Source: JBGAWK01 sp044227665 (lineage in GTDB: Bacteria > Bacteroidota > Bacteroidia > Chitinophagales > JADIYW01). Taken from it: 6,137 bases of DNA. A model generated the notes under the pieces. The model made no database searches, was not told where the DNA came from, and worked only from the letters and a program-made list of their open reading frames with translations. This document shows positions 1-6,137 of the stretch, piece after piece. Positions within the stretch are counted from its first letter, which is position 1. Each line of letters starts with the position of its first letter. Location: NCBI GenBank assembly GCA_044227665.1, contig JBGAWK010000091.1, positions 1 through 6,137 of the forward strand, read 5' to 3'. A program made the position numbers and the translations under genes.

Positions 1-1
1 G

Positions 2-763
2 AGTTACGCCTTAGATAAGGGCGAGTTTGATGGGAAAGAACTTAGTAAAAATCATGCATCAATATTTTGGGGCTTTTGTAATAAACACGATGCAATATTT
101 CGTCCCATCGAAATACAAACATACACACAAACTCCCGAACAAAACTTTTTATTTGCTTACAGAGGCTTTGTTGTTTCAAGTCACAAAAAAATTGAAGTTT
201 CGAATTGGATGAATTTTGGTGAACAATCCGCCAATGACATAAAACAGAACAAACAAGTTTTTGACACAGCAATTCTTTCAACTGACTTTTCAGTCATTGA
301 AACCGAAGTGTTAGAACTCCATGCGTTTTATCCGATTGCTGTTTCCTCATCCTTCTATCTCGATTTCGATTTTCAAGGCAAGCCAATCCCACATTCAGAC
401 GACAGGATGGAGGAAATATTCGTTACACTCGTTCCAATGGAAAATAAAACATATTTCCTGTTGAGTTACTTTACTCAAGACAAACATTTATATGGTGACT
501 TAGGAAACCAACTAAGACGTAGGAATAATTTAAAATCGGACATTACAATGTTGGTTGCAGCTCATACAGAGAATATTTATTTCAATCCTCTATACTACAA
601 GACATTCATTGAAAAATATGAAGCAATATTAAAACTTATTTTGTTTCATACACAAATGGATCACGCAACTGTTGACGACAACAATAAAATAAATGTAAAC
701 TTTTCATTTACACCAAGTAATTATCTCGACAATCCATATGACATTAATTTTTTCGGATATTGA
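2..763 (+). CDS. Uncharacterised protein with GFCNKHD motif, 5'-truncated
   Basis: The reading frame is open from the first complete codon at base 2 to TGA at 761-763, giving 253 residues and no start. The gene therefore begins outside the window. The ATG at 209 is internal, because the conserved-looking stretch lies before it. Fragment residues 22-30 read FWGFCNKHD, and AYRGF follows at about 52-56. A Cys/His-bearing 'GFC..HD' motif followed by an 'AYR' segment reminds me of a widespread family of hypothetical proteins whose missing N-terminus often carries further Cys pairs, suggesting metal binding, but I cannot name the family with certainty. The rest is a mixed alpha/beta soluble sequence with no membrane segment or signal peptide visible. 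It includes SSSFYLDFDFQGK and LVAAHTENIYFNPLYY, and ends in NPYDINFFGY, which looks like a natural C-terminus. No function is assigned. Its 3' end runs directly into a decayed NUDIX gene, so it may have arrived by recombination. Confidence 0.85.
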   Translation, partial: SYALDKGEFDGKELSKNHASIFWGFCNKHDAIFRPIEIQTYTQTPEQNFLFAYRGFVVSSHKKIEVSNWMNFGEQSANDIKQNKQVFDTAILSTDFSVIETEVLELHAFYPIAVSSSFYLDFDFQGKPIPHSDDRMEEIFVTLVPMENKTYFLLSYFTQDKHLYGDLGNQLRRRNNLKSDITMLVAAHTENIYFNPLYYKTFIEKYEAILKLILFHTQMDHATVDDNNKINVNFSFTPSNYLDNPYDINFFGY

Positions 764-1152
764 AAGAGTTACTGCCACAACACCAGTAGCCATTGCCCCC
801 CTAGATGTAAAAAAGCTGATTTTTCAGTGTAGCAACGACTTCATTAGAGGCGTTTTGACGAGCCCCAGAGACTGCTGCCCCTAGTAAGTTGATAGCAGAA
901 GGATTGCAAGCTAAAAAACTAGAAAAGTTCCTAGCGTTTTACACTTCAAATTCTGTTACTGACGAGAAAGCAATACTATATGATGTAGCATAACAGCTAA
1001 CTATAAGCAAACCTTGCCCCGACCATACAGAACAGTTAGCTATAAAAAAAATAGCCTTCAAAGAAGCTTTAGGAATGATTTTTGACGGACAAATTACTGA
1101 TTCTTTAACTATCATAGGTATTTTGATGCTCAAAGAAAAAATAACCATATAA
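756..1152 (+). pseudogene. Decayed NUDIX hydrolase (ADP-sugar pyrophosphatase-like) remnant
   Basis: No intact reading frame exists here, but conceptual translation with frame changes gives a NUDIX protein in order. Starting at 756 in the third frame: DIERVTATTPVAIAPLD, then KKLIF, matching the family's first strands. Between about 825 and 862 the frame shifts, and in the first frame PETAAPSKLIAEGLQA (865-912) follows. This corresponds to the Nudix box region E-x-AA-x-REL-x-EE-x-GL, with R changed to S, E to K, one E to A, and one residue missing. Next come FLAFYTSNSVTDEKAILYDVA, an in-frame TAA at 991-993, then TEQLAIKKIAFKEALG and GQITDSLTIIGIL, the usual C-terminal 'G.ItDslT' helix, ending at TAA 1150-1152. 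The first 40 or so residues of a normal protein are absent. The catalytic glutamates are lost, so no activity is expected. The stop lies 11 bases before the cytidine deaminase start, which suggests the two were once co-transcribed. The assignment comes from motif recognition and was not checked by database search. Confidence 0.75.
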
Positions 1153-1163
1153 TTCATTCAATT

Positions 1164-1631
1164 TTGGAAAAATCTATACTATACCAAAAATACGCTATCA
1201 ACGAATTGCCTGTAGAATTTGAAAAAATTATTGCGCACGCTAAGAATGCTACACATAACAGTTACGCACCATATTCTCATTTTTATGTTGGCGCAGCCTT
1301 ATTATTAGATGACGATACAATATTGGAAGGTAGCAACCAAGAAAATGCCTCCTATCCTATAGGGCTATGTGCCGAGCGCATAGCTTTGGCGGCAAAAGCA
1401 TCTTTAGCTCCCGATAAAAAAATTAAGGCTATAGCCATAAGTGTTCGTAAAGAAGAGGGATTTCTCAAAGAGGCATGTGCGCCTTGTGGCATCTGCAGAC
1501 AATCTATTTTTGAATCTGAAAACCAACAGTGTCAAGATATTAAAGTGATACTATACGGTGAAGATGAGATTTTGATATTCAAAAGTATCAAAGACCTGCT
1601 TCCCTTTCATTTTGATGCCAGCTATCTGTAA
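1164..1631 (+). CDS. cdd: Cytidine deaminase
   Basis: Converts cytidine and deoxycytidine to uridine and deoxyuridine in pyrimidine salvage; cytosolic zinc enzyme. The 155 residues match the small tetrameric class, which uses three Cys zinc ligands. C69-A70-E71 supplies one ligand and the catalytic Glu, and P107-C108-G109-I-C111-R112-Q113 supplies the other two ligands. The substrate-binding GSNQEN is at 56-61 and AYAPYS-like SYAPYSHF at 33-40. The start is TTG at 1164: an in-frame TGA lies upstream at 1098-1100, there is no ATG between that stop and the conserved domain, and the whole protein contains no internal Met. An ATT at 1161 is the only other nearby candidate. No Shine-Dalgarno sequence is visible. 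The gene follows the NUDIX remnant by 11 bases and converges on the peroxidase gene, 48 bases away. All active-site residues are intact, so it is likely functional. The product is certain; the exact start is less so. Confidence 0.95.
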   Translation: MEKSILYQKYAINELPVEFEKIIAHAKNATHNSYAPYSHFYVGAALLLDDDTILEGSNQENASYPIGLCAERIALAAKASLAPDKKIKAIAISVRKEEGFLKEACAPCGICRQSIFESENQQCQDIKVILYGEDEILIFKSIKDLLPFHFDASYL

Positions 1632-1645
1632 GAAGAAACAGATAG
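1622..1645. terminator. Small hairpin between convergent genes
   Basis: CTATCTGT (1622-1629) and ACAGATAG (1638-1645) form a perfect 8-bp inverted repeat with an 8-base loop. The left arm overlaps the cytidine deaminase stop codon, which ends at 1631. It sits between two genes that converge, where a two-way terminator is expected. Neither strand has a convincing T-run directly after the stem, so termination is an inference from position. Confidence 0.35.
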
Positions 1646-1679
1646 TATATTGAAAATTAAAAACAATGCCTTAGTTTAC

Positions 1680-2822
1680 TTATTTATGAGTTTTATAACC
1701 ATCCGTAAGTGTTTTCATAAAAGCAATCAAATCCTGAATTTCTTGTTTTGTAAGTTGTAAGTTTCCCAAATCCTCTCTATTCACTGTTTTACCTACTTCT
1801 GGAGCTTGGAAAGATGAATTTATATCCCTTTCGTTGTAGAAATCCATTACATCTTCCAATGTGGTGAATATTCCAGAATGCATGTAGGGTGCTGTCAACG
1901 CTACATTACGCAAAGAAGGGATTTTGAATCTACCCAATTCTAAGGGATTATACCCTTCGGCAAGTGCGGCACCGCTATCTATTTGTGTTCCTGTCGTAAT
2001 TTTAGGAAGTCCTATATTATCATAAGAGAAATCTGTAAACAATATAGTCTTATCATCCACATAAGGTAAGGGCGTAGTAGGATGACATAAGCCACATTTA
2101 GCTTTCAGCGTATCGTTGAAAAGTCTCATACCCCTTTTTTCTGCCTGACTAAGTTCCACTTTTCCCTGAAGATAGAAATCAAACTTACTGGTAAAAGGTC
2201 GCAATTGGTACGACATCTCAAAGGCTTGCAGGGCTTCGGAAATATTGTATAGTACACTGAAGCTGTCTTCCGCTGCTATGCTGCCATATATAGCCTTGTA
2301 TTTCCCATAATAAGGTGCATTTTTTATTTTAGTTGCCAATTTTTCCAACGAATAATTATTCATTTCATTAGCATCAATAAGTGGAAACATAGCTTGTTGC
2401 ACTAGAAATTTCGCCCTTCCATCTCTAAAGAATCCGCCCACTTCTTCTACCTTCCCTCTTATAATCTCCTGATGTCGGTATGGCGTATATGAAATGTAAG
2501 TAATTCCCGGAGCATTGCGCTTGCCATCTCTGCCAAAAACACCTTTAGAAAGTTTTGTATTTCCAGGGTCAGAAAATGCATTCATGGGCGAATGGCAACT
2601 GGCGCAACTGATGCCTGAAGGTTCGGAAATATTTTTGTCAAAAAATATCAATTTACCTAAGATAGCCGTATCTGTAAGATGTTTATTATGATTAATAAAT
2701 TCCGATTCTGAGCTATAGTAAAATGGTGGAATCTCTCGTGTGGCAAATACTTTCTCTTTGTAACAATAAAATATTATACATAGAAAAAATAATAGGCTAA
2801 GTAATACTATAATTTTCCGCAT
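1680..2822 (-). CDS. Di-haem cytochrome c peroxidase / MauG-family protein
   Basis: Periplasmic c-type cytochrome of the bacterial cytochrome c peroxidase/MauG family. Members reduce hydrogen peroxide with electrons from small cytochromes or carry out related haem-based oxidations. The 380 residues contain two haem-binding CxxCH motifs, C73-A-S-C76-H77 and C243-G-L-C246-H247, one per domain. Family landmarks also present are GGFFRDGRA (129-137; an aromatic-DGRA motif), RNAPG (102-106), IPSLRNVALTAPYMHSG (301-317, with M314 as the likely distal ligand of the C-terminal haem) and a closing TKQEIQDLIAFMKTL helix. Residues 1-20 form a hydrophobic signal or anchor. Cys at 15 and 20 is preceded by bulky residues, so a lipoprotein site is not convincing. 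The start codon lies 7 bases after the ureohydrolase stop, implying an operon and probable translational coupling. Whether it is a true peroxidase or a MauG-like oxidase cannot be told from sequence. Confidence 0.93.
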   Translation of the reverse strand: MRKIIVLLSLLFFLCIIFYCYKEKVFATREIPPFYYSSESEFINHNKHLTDTAILGKLIFFDKNISEPSGISCASCHSPMNAFSDPGNTKLSKGVFGRDGKRNAPGITYISYTPYRHQEIIRGKVEEVGGFFRDGRAKFLVQQAMFPLIDANEMNNYSLEKLATKIKNAPYYGKYKAIYGSIAAEDSFSVLYNISEALQAFEMSYQLRPFTSKFDFYLQGKVELSQAEKRGMRLFNDTLKAKCGLCHPTTPLPYVDDKTILFTDFSYDNIGLPKITTGTQIDSGAALAEGYNPLELGRFKIPSLRNVALTAPYMHSGIFTTLEDVMDFYNERDINSSFQAPEVGKTVNREDLGNLQLTKQEIQDLIAFMKTLTDGYKTHK

Positions 2823-2829
2823 ACGCTAT

Positions 2830-3843
2830 TTACTTCAATATAGCTGCACATAAATTATAAAGAACTCTTGCACCTACATTGGCATCCCACTCATCATGTG
2901 ATGTAGGGCTTACCTCATTGAGATCGAAGCCTATAATATTTCTATGTTTTGCTATTTCTATTATGAGATATACAGCCTGCTCGAACTCTAGTCCTCCCGG
3001 TACTGGTGTGCCTGTATGGGGACATAGCCACGGTTTTAGTCCATCTATGTCAAAGCTGATATATACCTCAGGAGGTAAGGCTTGTATAATCTCTGCTGTC
3101 TGCTGTGCCCATGACTTACCTAGGAAAGCGTCTTTCTTAATTTGGTGGTCATAGAAGGTAGTAATCTTGGGGTGTGTAGCTGCAAAATCTACTTCTCCTA
3201 TGGACACATCACGTATGCCTACTTGCACTAGATGTGTGACATTCTCGGATTGGACAGCATTATACATCACAGAGGCATGAGAATAAGTGAATCCCTCATA
3301 GGCATTTCTTACATCTGCATGAGCATCAATTTGCAGGATACCAAAAGGCTTCTTTGTCGCCAACATCTGTATCAGCCCCAAAGGCGTGCTATGGTCTCCG
3401 CCTAACACGGCGACCTTTTTGCCATTATTATAGTGTTTTTCTGTCTCGTCGCACACCCATTTCCGCAAGGTATTACAGGCAATATTTATCTCCTCTAGGT
3501 GTTGTTGCAAAACAGGGTAGTCTTCAATTATAGCTCCTGCTTCCAGCATCAGTATATATTCTCTAGCTTTAGCTCTTAAAATGTTATTGCGTTGCAAAAT
3601 ATCTTGCGGAATTTCTAGCATCAAGATACCCTTATGCCATGCATCTGGAAATTCGGGGTGGAAAATATCCAACTGCGGACTGGCATCCAATATGGCTTGA
3701 GGGGCATTTGCAGTACCTGCATTATAAGACACCGTAACTTCCCAAGGTACGGGAAGTATCACTAGTTCTACATCGTCATATTTTTGAGGTATCCCAAAAA
3801 GATACCCATTTTTGATGCCTACATCATCAGGATTATAAGCCAT
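2830..3843 (-). CDS. Agmatinase/arginase-superfamily ureohydrolase
   Basis: Cytosolic binuclear-manganese enzyme family that hydrolyses guanidino or formimino groups, releasing urea or formamide. The 337 residues carry all expected metal ligands: H151 in GGDHS (148-152), D173, H175 and D177 in DAHAD (173-177), and D265 and D267 in SFDID (263-267). The conserved late Glu is E310 in FDLNEVSP. Other family marks are YNAGTANAPQAIL near the N-terminus and HTGTPVPGG (276-284). The substrate is not determined: agmatine, arginine, guanidinobutyrate, formiminoglutamate or guanidine are all possible, and no polyamine or histidine-degradation gene is present nearby to decide. The ATG at 3843 is favoured because the frame begins with a typical short leader. 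It has only a weak purine-rich stretch upstream. The gene follows yidC by 93 bases and precedes the di-haem peroxidase gene by 7, with which it is probably co-transcribed. Confidence 0.93.
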   Translation of the reverse strand: MAYNPDDVGIKNGYLFGIPQKYDDVELVILPVPWEVTVSYNAGTANAPQAILDASPQLDIFHPEFPDAWHKGILMLEIPQDILQRNNILRAKAREYILMLEAGAIIEDYPVLQQHLEEINIACNTLRKWVCDETEKHYNNGKKVAVLGGDHSTPLGLIQMLATKKPFGILQIDAHADVRNAYEGFTYSHASVMYNAVQSENVTHLVQVGIRDVSIGEVDFAATHPKITTFYDHQIKKDAFLGKSWAQQTAEIIQALPPEVYISFDIDGLKPWLCPHTGTPVPGGLEFEQAVYLIIEIAKHRNIIGFDLNEVSPTSHDEWDANVGARVLYNLCAAILK

Positions 3844-3893
3844 ATCTCATACTTTTGTGTAAATCTACTAATACACAAGTGATTGTACAAATG

Positions 3894-3938
3894 AAATATA
3901 TAGCTATCAATAGGTAATAACTGCTAAGCTATATATTT
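3894..3938 (-). terminator. 12-bp inverted repeat at the yidC stop codon
   Basis: AAATATATAGCT (3894-3905) and AGCTATATATTT (3927-3938) are perfect inverted copies separated by 21 bases. Read in the direction of yidC, the first arm includes the last two bases of the TAA stop and the second arm ends in TATATTT. A stem-loop after the last codon suggests transcript end formation or 3' protection of the yidC message. The stem is AT-rich with a long loop, so it would be weak, and it could instead be an operator upstream of the ureohydrolase gene. Confidence 0.45.
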
Positions 3939-5757
3939 ACTTTTTCCCTTGCTGAGACTTGCGCATGGATTCTTGCTCTTTCATCATCTGATCCAGTTTT
4001 TCTTGGAATATTCCTTTCTTCTTGGGCTTGAGCTTATTGGCATTCATCTCTGCAATAATATCATCATGATTAATAAAGAACTTTTTAAAGATATAGGTCT
4101 GGGCTATAGATATCACATTGAATAACAGGTAGTAATAGCTGAGTGCTGCGGCAAACTTATTGAACATAAATAGCATCATTACAGGCATAACATATTGCAT
4201 GATTTTCATTTGCTGTCCCATAATACTGTCTTCATCTTGCACTTGTCCCTGCATAGATATCTTTGAATAAAATACGGAGGTAATTGCCATTAGTACTGCG
4301 AAGATAGAGATATGTTCCCCTAGCATAGGAATATTAAATGGCAACTTTAAGTAGTCGTCATAGTGTGATAGGTCTGTAGCCCACAGAAAAGGTTGCTGCC
4401 TCAATTCTATAGATGAAGGAAAAAAACGATACATCGCCAAGAGAATGGGCATCTGCAATAGCATAGGCAAGCATCCTCCTGCGGGATTTACGCCTGCTTC
4501 TCGAAACAGTTCCATCTGTTTGGCGCCAAACACTTGCTTGTCGGGATATTTTTTCTTCAACTCATCCAATTCCGGCTTTAGCAACTGCATTTTCGATGAA
4601 GATACTAGTTGTTTGTGGGTAAGTGGTGATAATACTATCTTGATGATGAGCGTTAGTATTAAAATGATAAGCCCATAATTACTCAGAAATTTGCTTAAAA
4701 AATTAAATACAGGAATAATCATAAACTTGTTCACCCAGCCGAAGATGCTCCATCCCAAGGGGATGATTTCTTGCATACCTACATCTAATTTTTTTAGTGT
4801 CTTAAAATGATTGGGTCCCATATACATTTGGAAGTTAGCTTGCGCATTGTCGCTATTATCCAAGGGCACTGTAACTACAGCCAGTGCATCTTTTACAAAA
4901 GTCTTTTTATCCTTGTCGGAAGCTATGCCTAATTTTGCGCCGGCAGGCATGGTTTTTTCAGCTATAAGTGAGGTATTGAAAAACTTCTGCTTAAAACTCA
5001 CCCATTTTACATCAGTTTCAGTATTTTCAGTAACATCCTTACGAGTGCTTAGATCCTGAACTTGTTTTTTTTCATTGGCATAATATACATTAGCATACAT
5101 CTGCTCTTCATAAATATTATTCTCCAAAGAAGGCATACGCTGTGTCCATTCCATATTGAGCGACTTAGCAGCACCAAAATCCTGTAGGGTGTGCTGAGTT
5201 AAAATTGAAAAACCTATGAGATAGCCTTGATTCGGAATTTTATATTTATGAATGTACTTCCCACCACCGGGAAGATTGAGTTCATACGCTACCACTTTGC
5301 TGTCTCCTTCCGATTGGATAGGCAACTCCGAAAATGTTACTTTTCCTGTAGCTACTTTTCCTGTAGCTGTAGGCAGTTCTACAGAAATCCCCTGCGAAGT
5401 ATTTTCAAATATCGTTAGCGGCTTTTTATCGTGAGTAACAAAAGTTTTGAGTGTTACGGACTTCAGTTGTCCTCCTTGTGAAGTAAACACATATTTGCAG
5501 TCCTTATTTTCGACAGTCACCAACTTCTCGGGCTGTATGACTATTGCAGGCATACTGTCATTATGAATGGGTAGTGAGGTCTTTTGGGTATCTTGTACAG
5601 GATATTTAGCAGCGTTTGCTAAAGAATCTTTTTTTGCCAAAGCTATCTTTTCCTTCTGTATGGTTTCCGCCTTTTTTTGTTGTTGCTGGGTATAAAAACT
5701 AAAGCCCATAAACAATAACATCATCAGAATTAAACCTGTAATGGTATTTTTATCCAT
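3937..5757 (-). CDS. yidC: Membrane protein insertase YidC
   Basis: Inner-membrane insertase (YidC/Oxa1/Alb3 family) that inserts and folds membrane proteins, alone or with SecYEG. The 606 residues have the Gram-negative plan. TM1 is at about 5-22, starting MDKNTITG. A large periplasmic domain spans about 60-340. The conserved insertase core follows, with TM2 at about 358-380, an amphipathic cytoplasmic coiled-coil hairpin at about 385-420, GVNPAGGCLPMLLQMPILLA at 422-441, ELRQQPFLWATDLS at 451-464, a further hydrophobic segment at about 478-498, and the last ones at about 520-558. The tail (571-606) is Lys-rich, as expected for ribosome contact. The groove residue that is Arg in E. coli and Bacillus is Lys here (K373 in LTLIIKIVLSPLT), keeping the positive charge. 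The ATG at 5757 fits the family's N-terminus. No Shine-Dalgarno sequence is visible. The gene is transcribed away from a divergent secreted-protein gene 201 bases upstream. Confidence 0.98.
   Translation of the reverse strand: MDKNTITGLILMMLLFMGFSFYTQQQQKKAETIQKEKIALAKKDSLANAAKYPVQDTQKTSLPIHNDSMPAIVIQPEKLVTVENKDCKYVFTSQGGQLKSVTLKTFVTHDKKPLTIFENTSQGISVELPTATGKVATGKVTFSELPIQSEGDSKVVAYELNLPGGGKYIHKYKIPNQGYLIGFSILTQHTLQDFGAAKSLNMEWTQRMPSLENNIYEEQMYANVYYANEKKQVQDLSTRKDVTENTETDVKWVSFKQKFFNTSLIAEKTMPAGAKLGIASDKDKKTFVKDALAVVTVPLDNSDNAQANFQMYMGPNHFKTLKKLDVGMQEIIPLGWSIFGWVNKFMIIPVFNFLSKFLSNYGLIILILTLIIKIVLSPLTHKQLVSSSKMQLLKPELDELKKKYPDKQVFGAKQMELFREAGVNPAGGCLPMLLQMPILLAMYRFFPSSIELRQQPFLWATDLSHYDDYLKLPFNIPMLGEHISIFAVLMAITSVFYSKISMQGQVQDEDSIMGQQMKIMQYVMPVMMLFMFNKFAAALSYYYLLFNVISIAQTYIFKKFFINHDDIIAEMNANKLKPKKKGIFQEKLDQMMKEQESMRKSQQGKK
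5338..5367 (-). repeat. Perfect 15-bp tandem duplication inside yidC
   Basis: The unit TACTTTTCCTGTAGC occurs twice head to tail (5338-5352 and 5353-5367). On the coding strand it gives ATGKV-ATGKV at YidC residues 131-140, in the periplasmic domain. Being a multiple of three, it keeps the frame. It probably arose by slippage in a tolerant surface loop. Confidence 0.95.
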
Positions 5758-5774
5758 GTAAAAATTTTGAGGCG

Positions 5775-5782
5775 TAAAGATA
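5775..5782 (-). promoter_or_regulatory. Possible -7 box of the yidC promoter
   Basis: Read on the - strand, 5782 to 5775 is TATCTTTA followed by CG, one mismatch from the Bacteroidota -7 consensus TAnnTTTG. It lies 17 bases before the yidC ATG, implying a very short leader. A TTG lies about 24 bases further upstream, longer than the usual spacing to the -33 element, so this is tentative. The rest of the 201-base divergent region (5758-5958) is strongly AT-rich and shows no other site I can defend. Confidence 0.3.
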
Positions 5783-5958
5783 CCTACTTCATACTACATA
5801 TATATACAAGCATAATTATGTAATTACTATGAATTGTATGCTTAATCTATATTATTTTTTGGTTTTTAGTTTTACAAAATATTTAACAACACATATCCTT
5901 ATGATACATAACAACTTATAACTTTATTTTACTATATTTAAGAAAAATATTTCAAATA

Positions 5959-6137
5959 ATGCGCGGCATAATTTTACTACTTGTAGTCTCTCTAAGTATA
6001 GGAAATGTCCTTTCCATTACTATACGACAAGAAAAGAGTCTTGGCAAGCACAGAAGATCAATCCCCCTTTCAGACGCTGCCCGCCAAAAGACGCTTGAGA
6101 TCTCTAATAATAACAACAAGAAACTAATACTTGACTA
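5959..6137 (+). CDS. N-terminus of an unidentified exported protein (partial)
   Basis: An ATG at 5959 opens a frame that stays open to the window edge (59 complete codons). It starts MRGIILLLVVSLSIGNVLS, a classic signal peptide with a basic residue, a hydrophobic core and a small-residue end, with possible cleavage near residue 19. The visible mature part (ITIRQEKSLGKHRRS and on) is polar, basic and contains an Asn-rich NNNN stretch. It resembles nothing I recognise, so only export from the cytoplasm is inferred. It is divergent from yidC, with an AT-rich 201-base space between them. The leader AAAAATATTTCAAATA before the ATG is typical of Bacteroidota genes lacking a Shine-Dalgarno sequence. 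The gene continues beyond the window. Confidence 0.7.
   Translation, partial: MRGIILLLVVSLSIGNVLSITIRQEKSLGKHRRSIPLSDAARQKTLEISNNNNKKLILD

Noticed and set aside
27..281. Short frames on both strands at the left end (27-212 +, 42-281 -)
   Set aside because: They overlap the long open frame 2-763, which carries the conserved-looking motif; these are shadows.
992..1045. Similar stretches AACAGCTAACTATAA and AACAGTTAGCTATAA, also forming an 8-bp inverted repeat (995-1002 with 1034-1041)
   Set aside because: Both encode QLTI/QLAI segments of the NUDIX remnant at expected places, so the similarity is best explained by coding sequence and chance.
939..1157. 72-residue open frame on the - strand
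   Set aside because: It lies antisense to the NUDIX remnant, whose + strand translation gives recognisable family motifs. The - strand product shows none.
2879..3154. 91-residue open frame on the + strand, and similar + strand frames at 4445-4678, 4811-5059 and 5227-5434
   Set aside because: All are antisense to intact ureohydrolase or yidC coding sequence and have no family features or convincing start context.
3855..3878. TTGTGT/ACACAA 6-bp inverted repeat before the ureohydrolase start
   Set aside because: Short stem with a 12-base loop; not distinguishable from chance and no riboswitch-like structure around it.
5810..5841. Imperfect AT-rich hairpin GCATAATT with AATTGTATGC in the divergent intergenic region
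   Set aside because: One arm needs a bulge, the stem is nearly all A/T, and such pairing is common by chance in sequence this AT-rich; no T-run follows it.
1..6137. Search for CRISPR repeats, transposase genes, terminal inverted repeats of insertion sequences, tRNA or rRNA genes
   Set aside because: No regularly spaced repeats, transposase-like proteins or tRNA-like cloverleaf with the conserved TTC arm were seen.

Overview
The window looks like an ordinary chromosomal segment of an AT-rich member of the Bacteroidota. This rests mainly on the YidC protein, which has a long periplasmic domain, a Lys in place of the usual Arg in the hydrophilic groove, and an ELRQQPFLWATDLS stretch typical of that phylum. 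The general look of the other proteins, the AT-rich leaders without Shine-Dalgarno sequences, and a possible Bacteroidota-type -7 box agree. I would not go below phylum level.

Layout, left to right. A 5'-truncated gene on the + strand (2-763) encodes an uncharacterised protein with a GFCNKHD motif. Its end abuts, and slightly overlaps, a decayed NUDIX hydrolase gene (about 756-1152, + strand), which can be read only by switching frames and passing a stop codon. An intact cytidine deaminase gene (1164-1631, + strand, TTG start) follows 11 bases after the remnant. A small hairpin separates it from three genes on the - strand. In order of transcription these are yidC (5757 to 3937), an agmatinase/arginase-superfamily ureohydrolase (3843 to 2830) and a di-haem cytochrome c peroxidase/MauG-family protein (2822 to 1680). 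The last two lie 7 bases apart and look like an operon. A 12-bp inverted repeat at the yidC stop codon probably separates yidC from them. At the right edge a divergent + strand gene (5959 onward, incomplete) begins with a clear signal peptide.

Functional reading: cytidine deaminase belongs to pyrimidine salvage, and its dead NUDIX neighbour was probably once a nucleotide or nucleotide-sugar pyrophosphatase in the same transcription unit. YidC inserts inner-membrane proteins. The ureohydrolase (guanidino-compound hydrolysis) and the periplasmic di-haem protein (peroxide reduction or an allied oxidation) have no obvious shared pathway. I found no CRISPR array, transposase, tRNA, rRNA or recognisable defence system. 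The least explained part is the left end: the uncharacterised protein and its abrupt junction with the NUDIX remnant.
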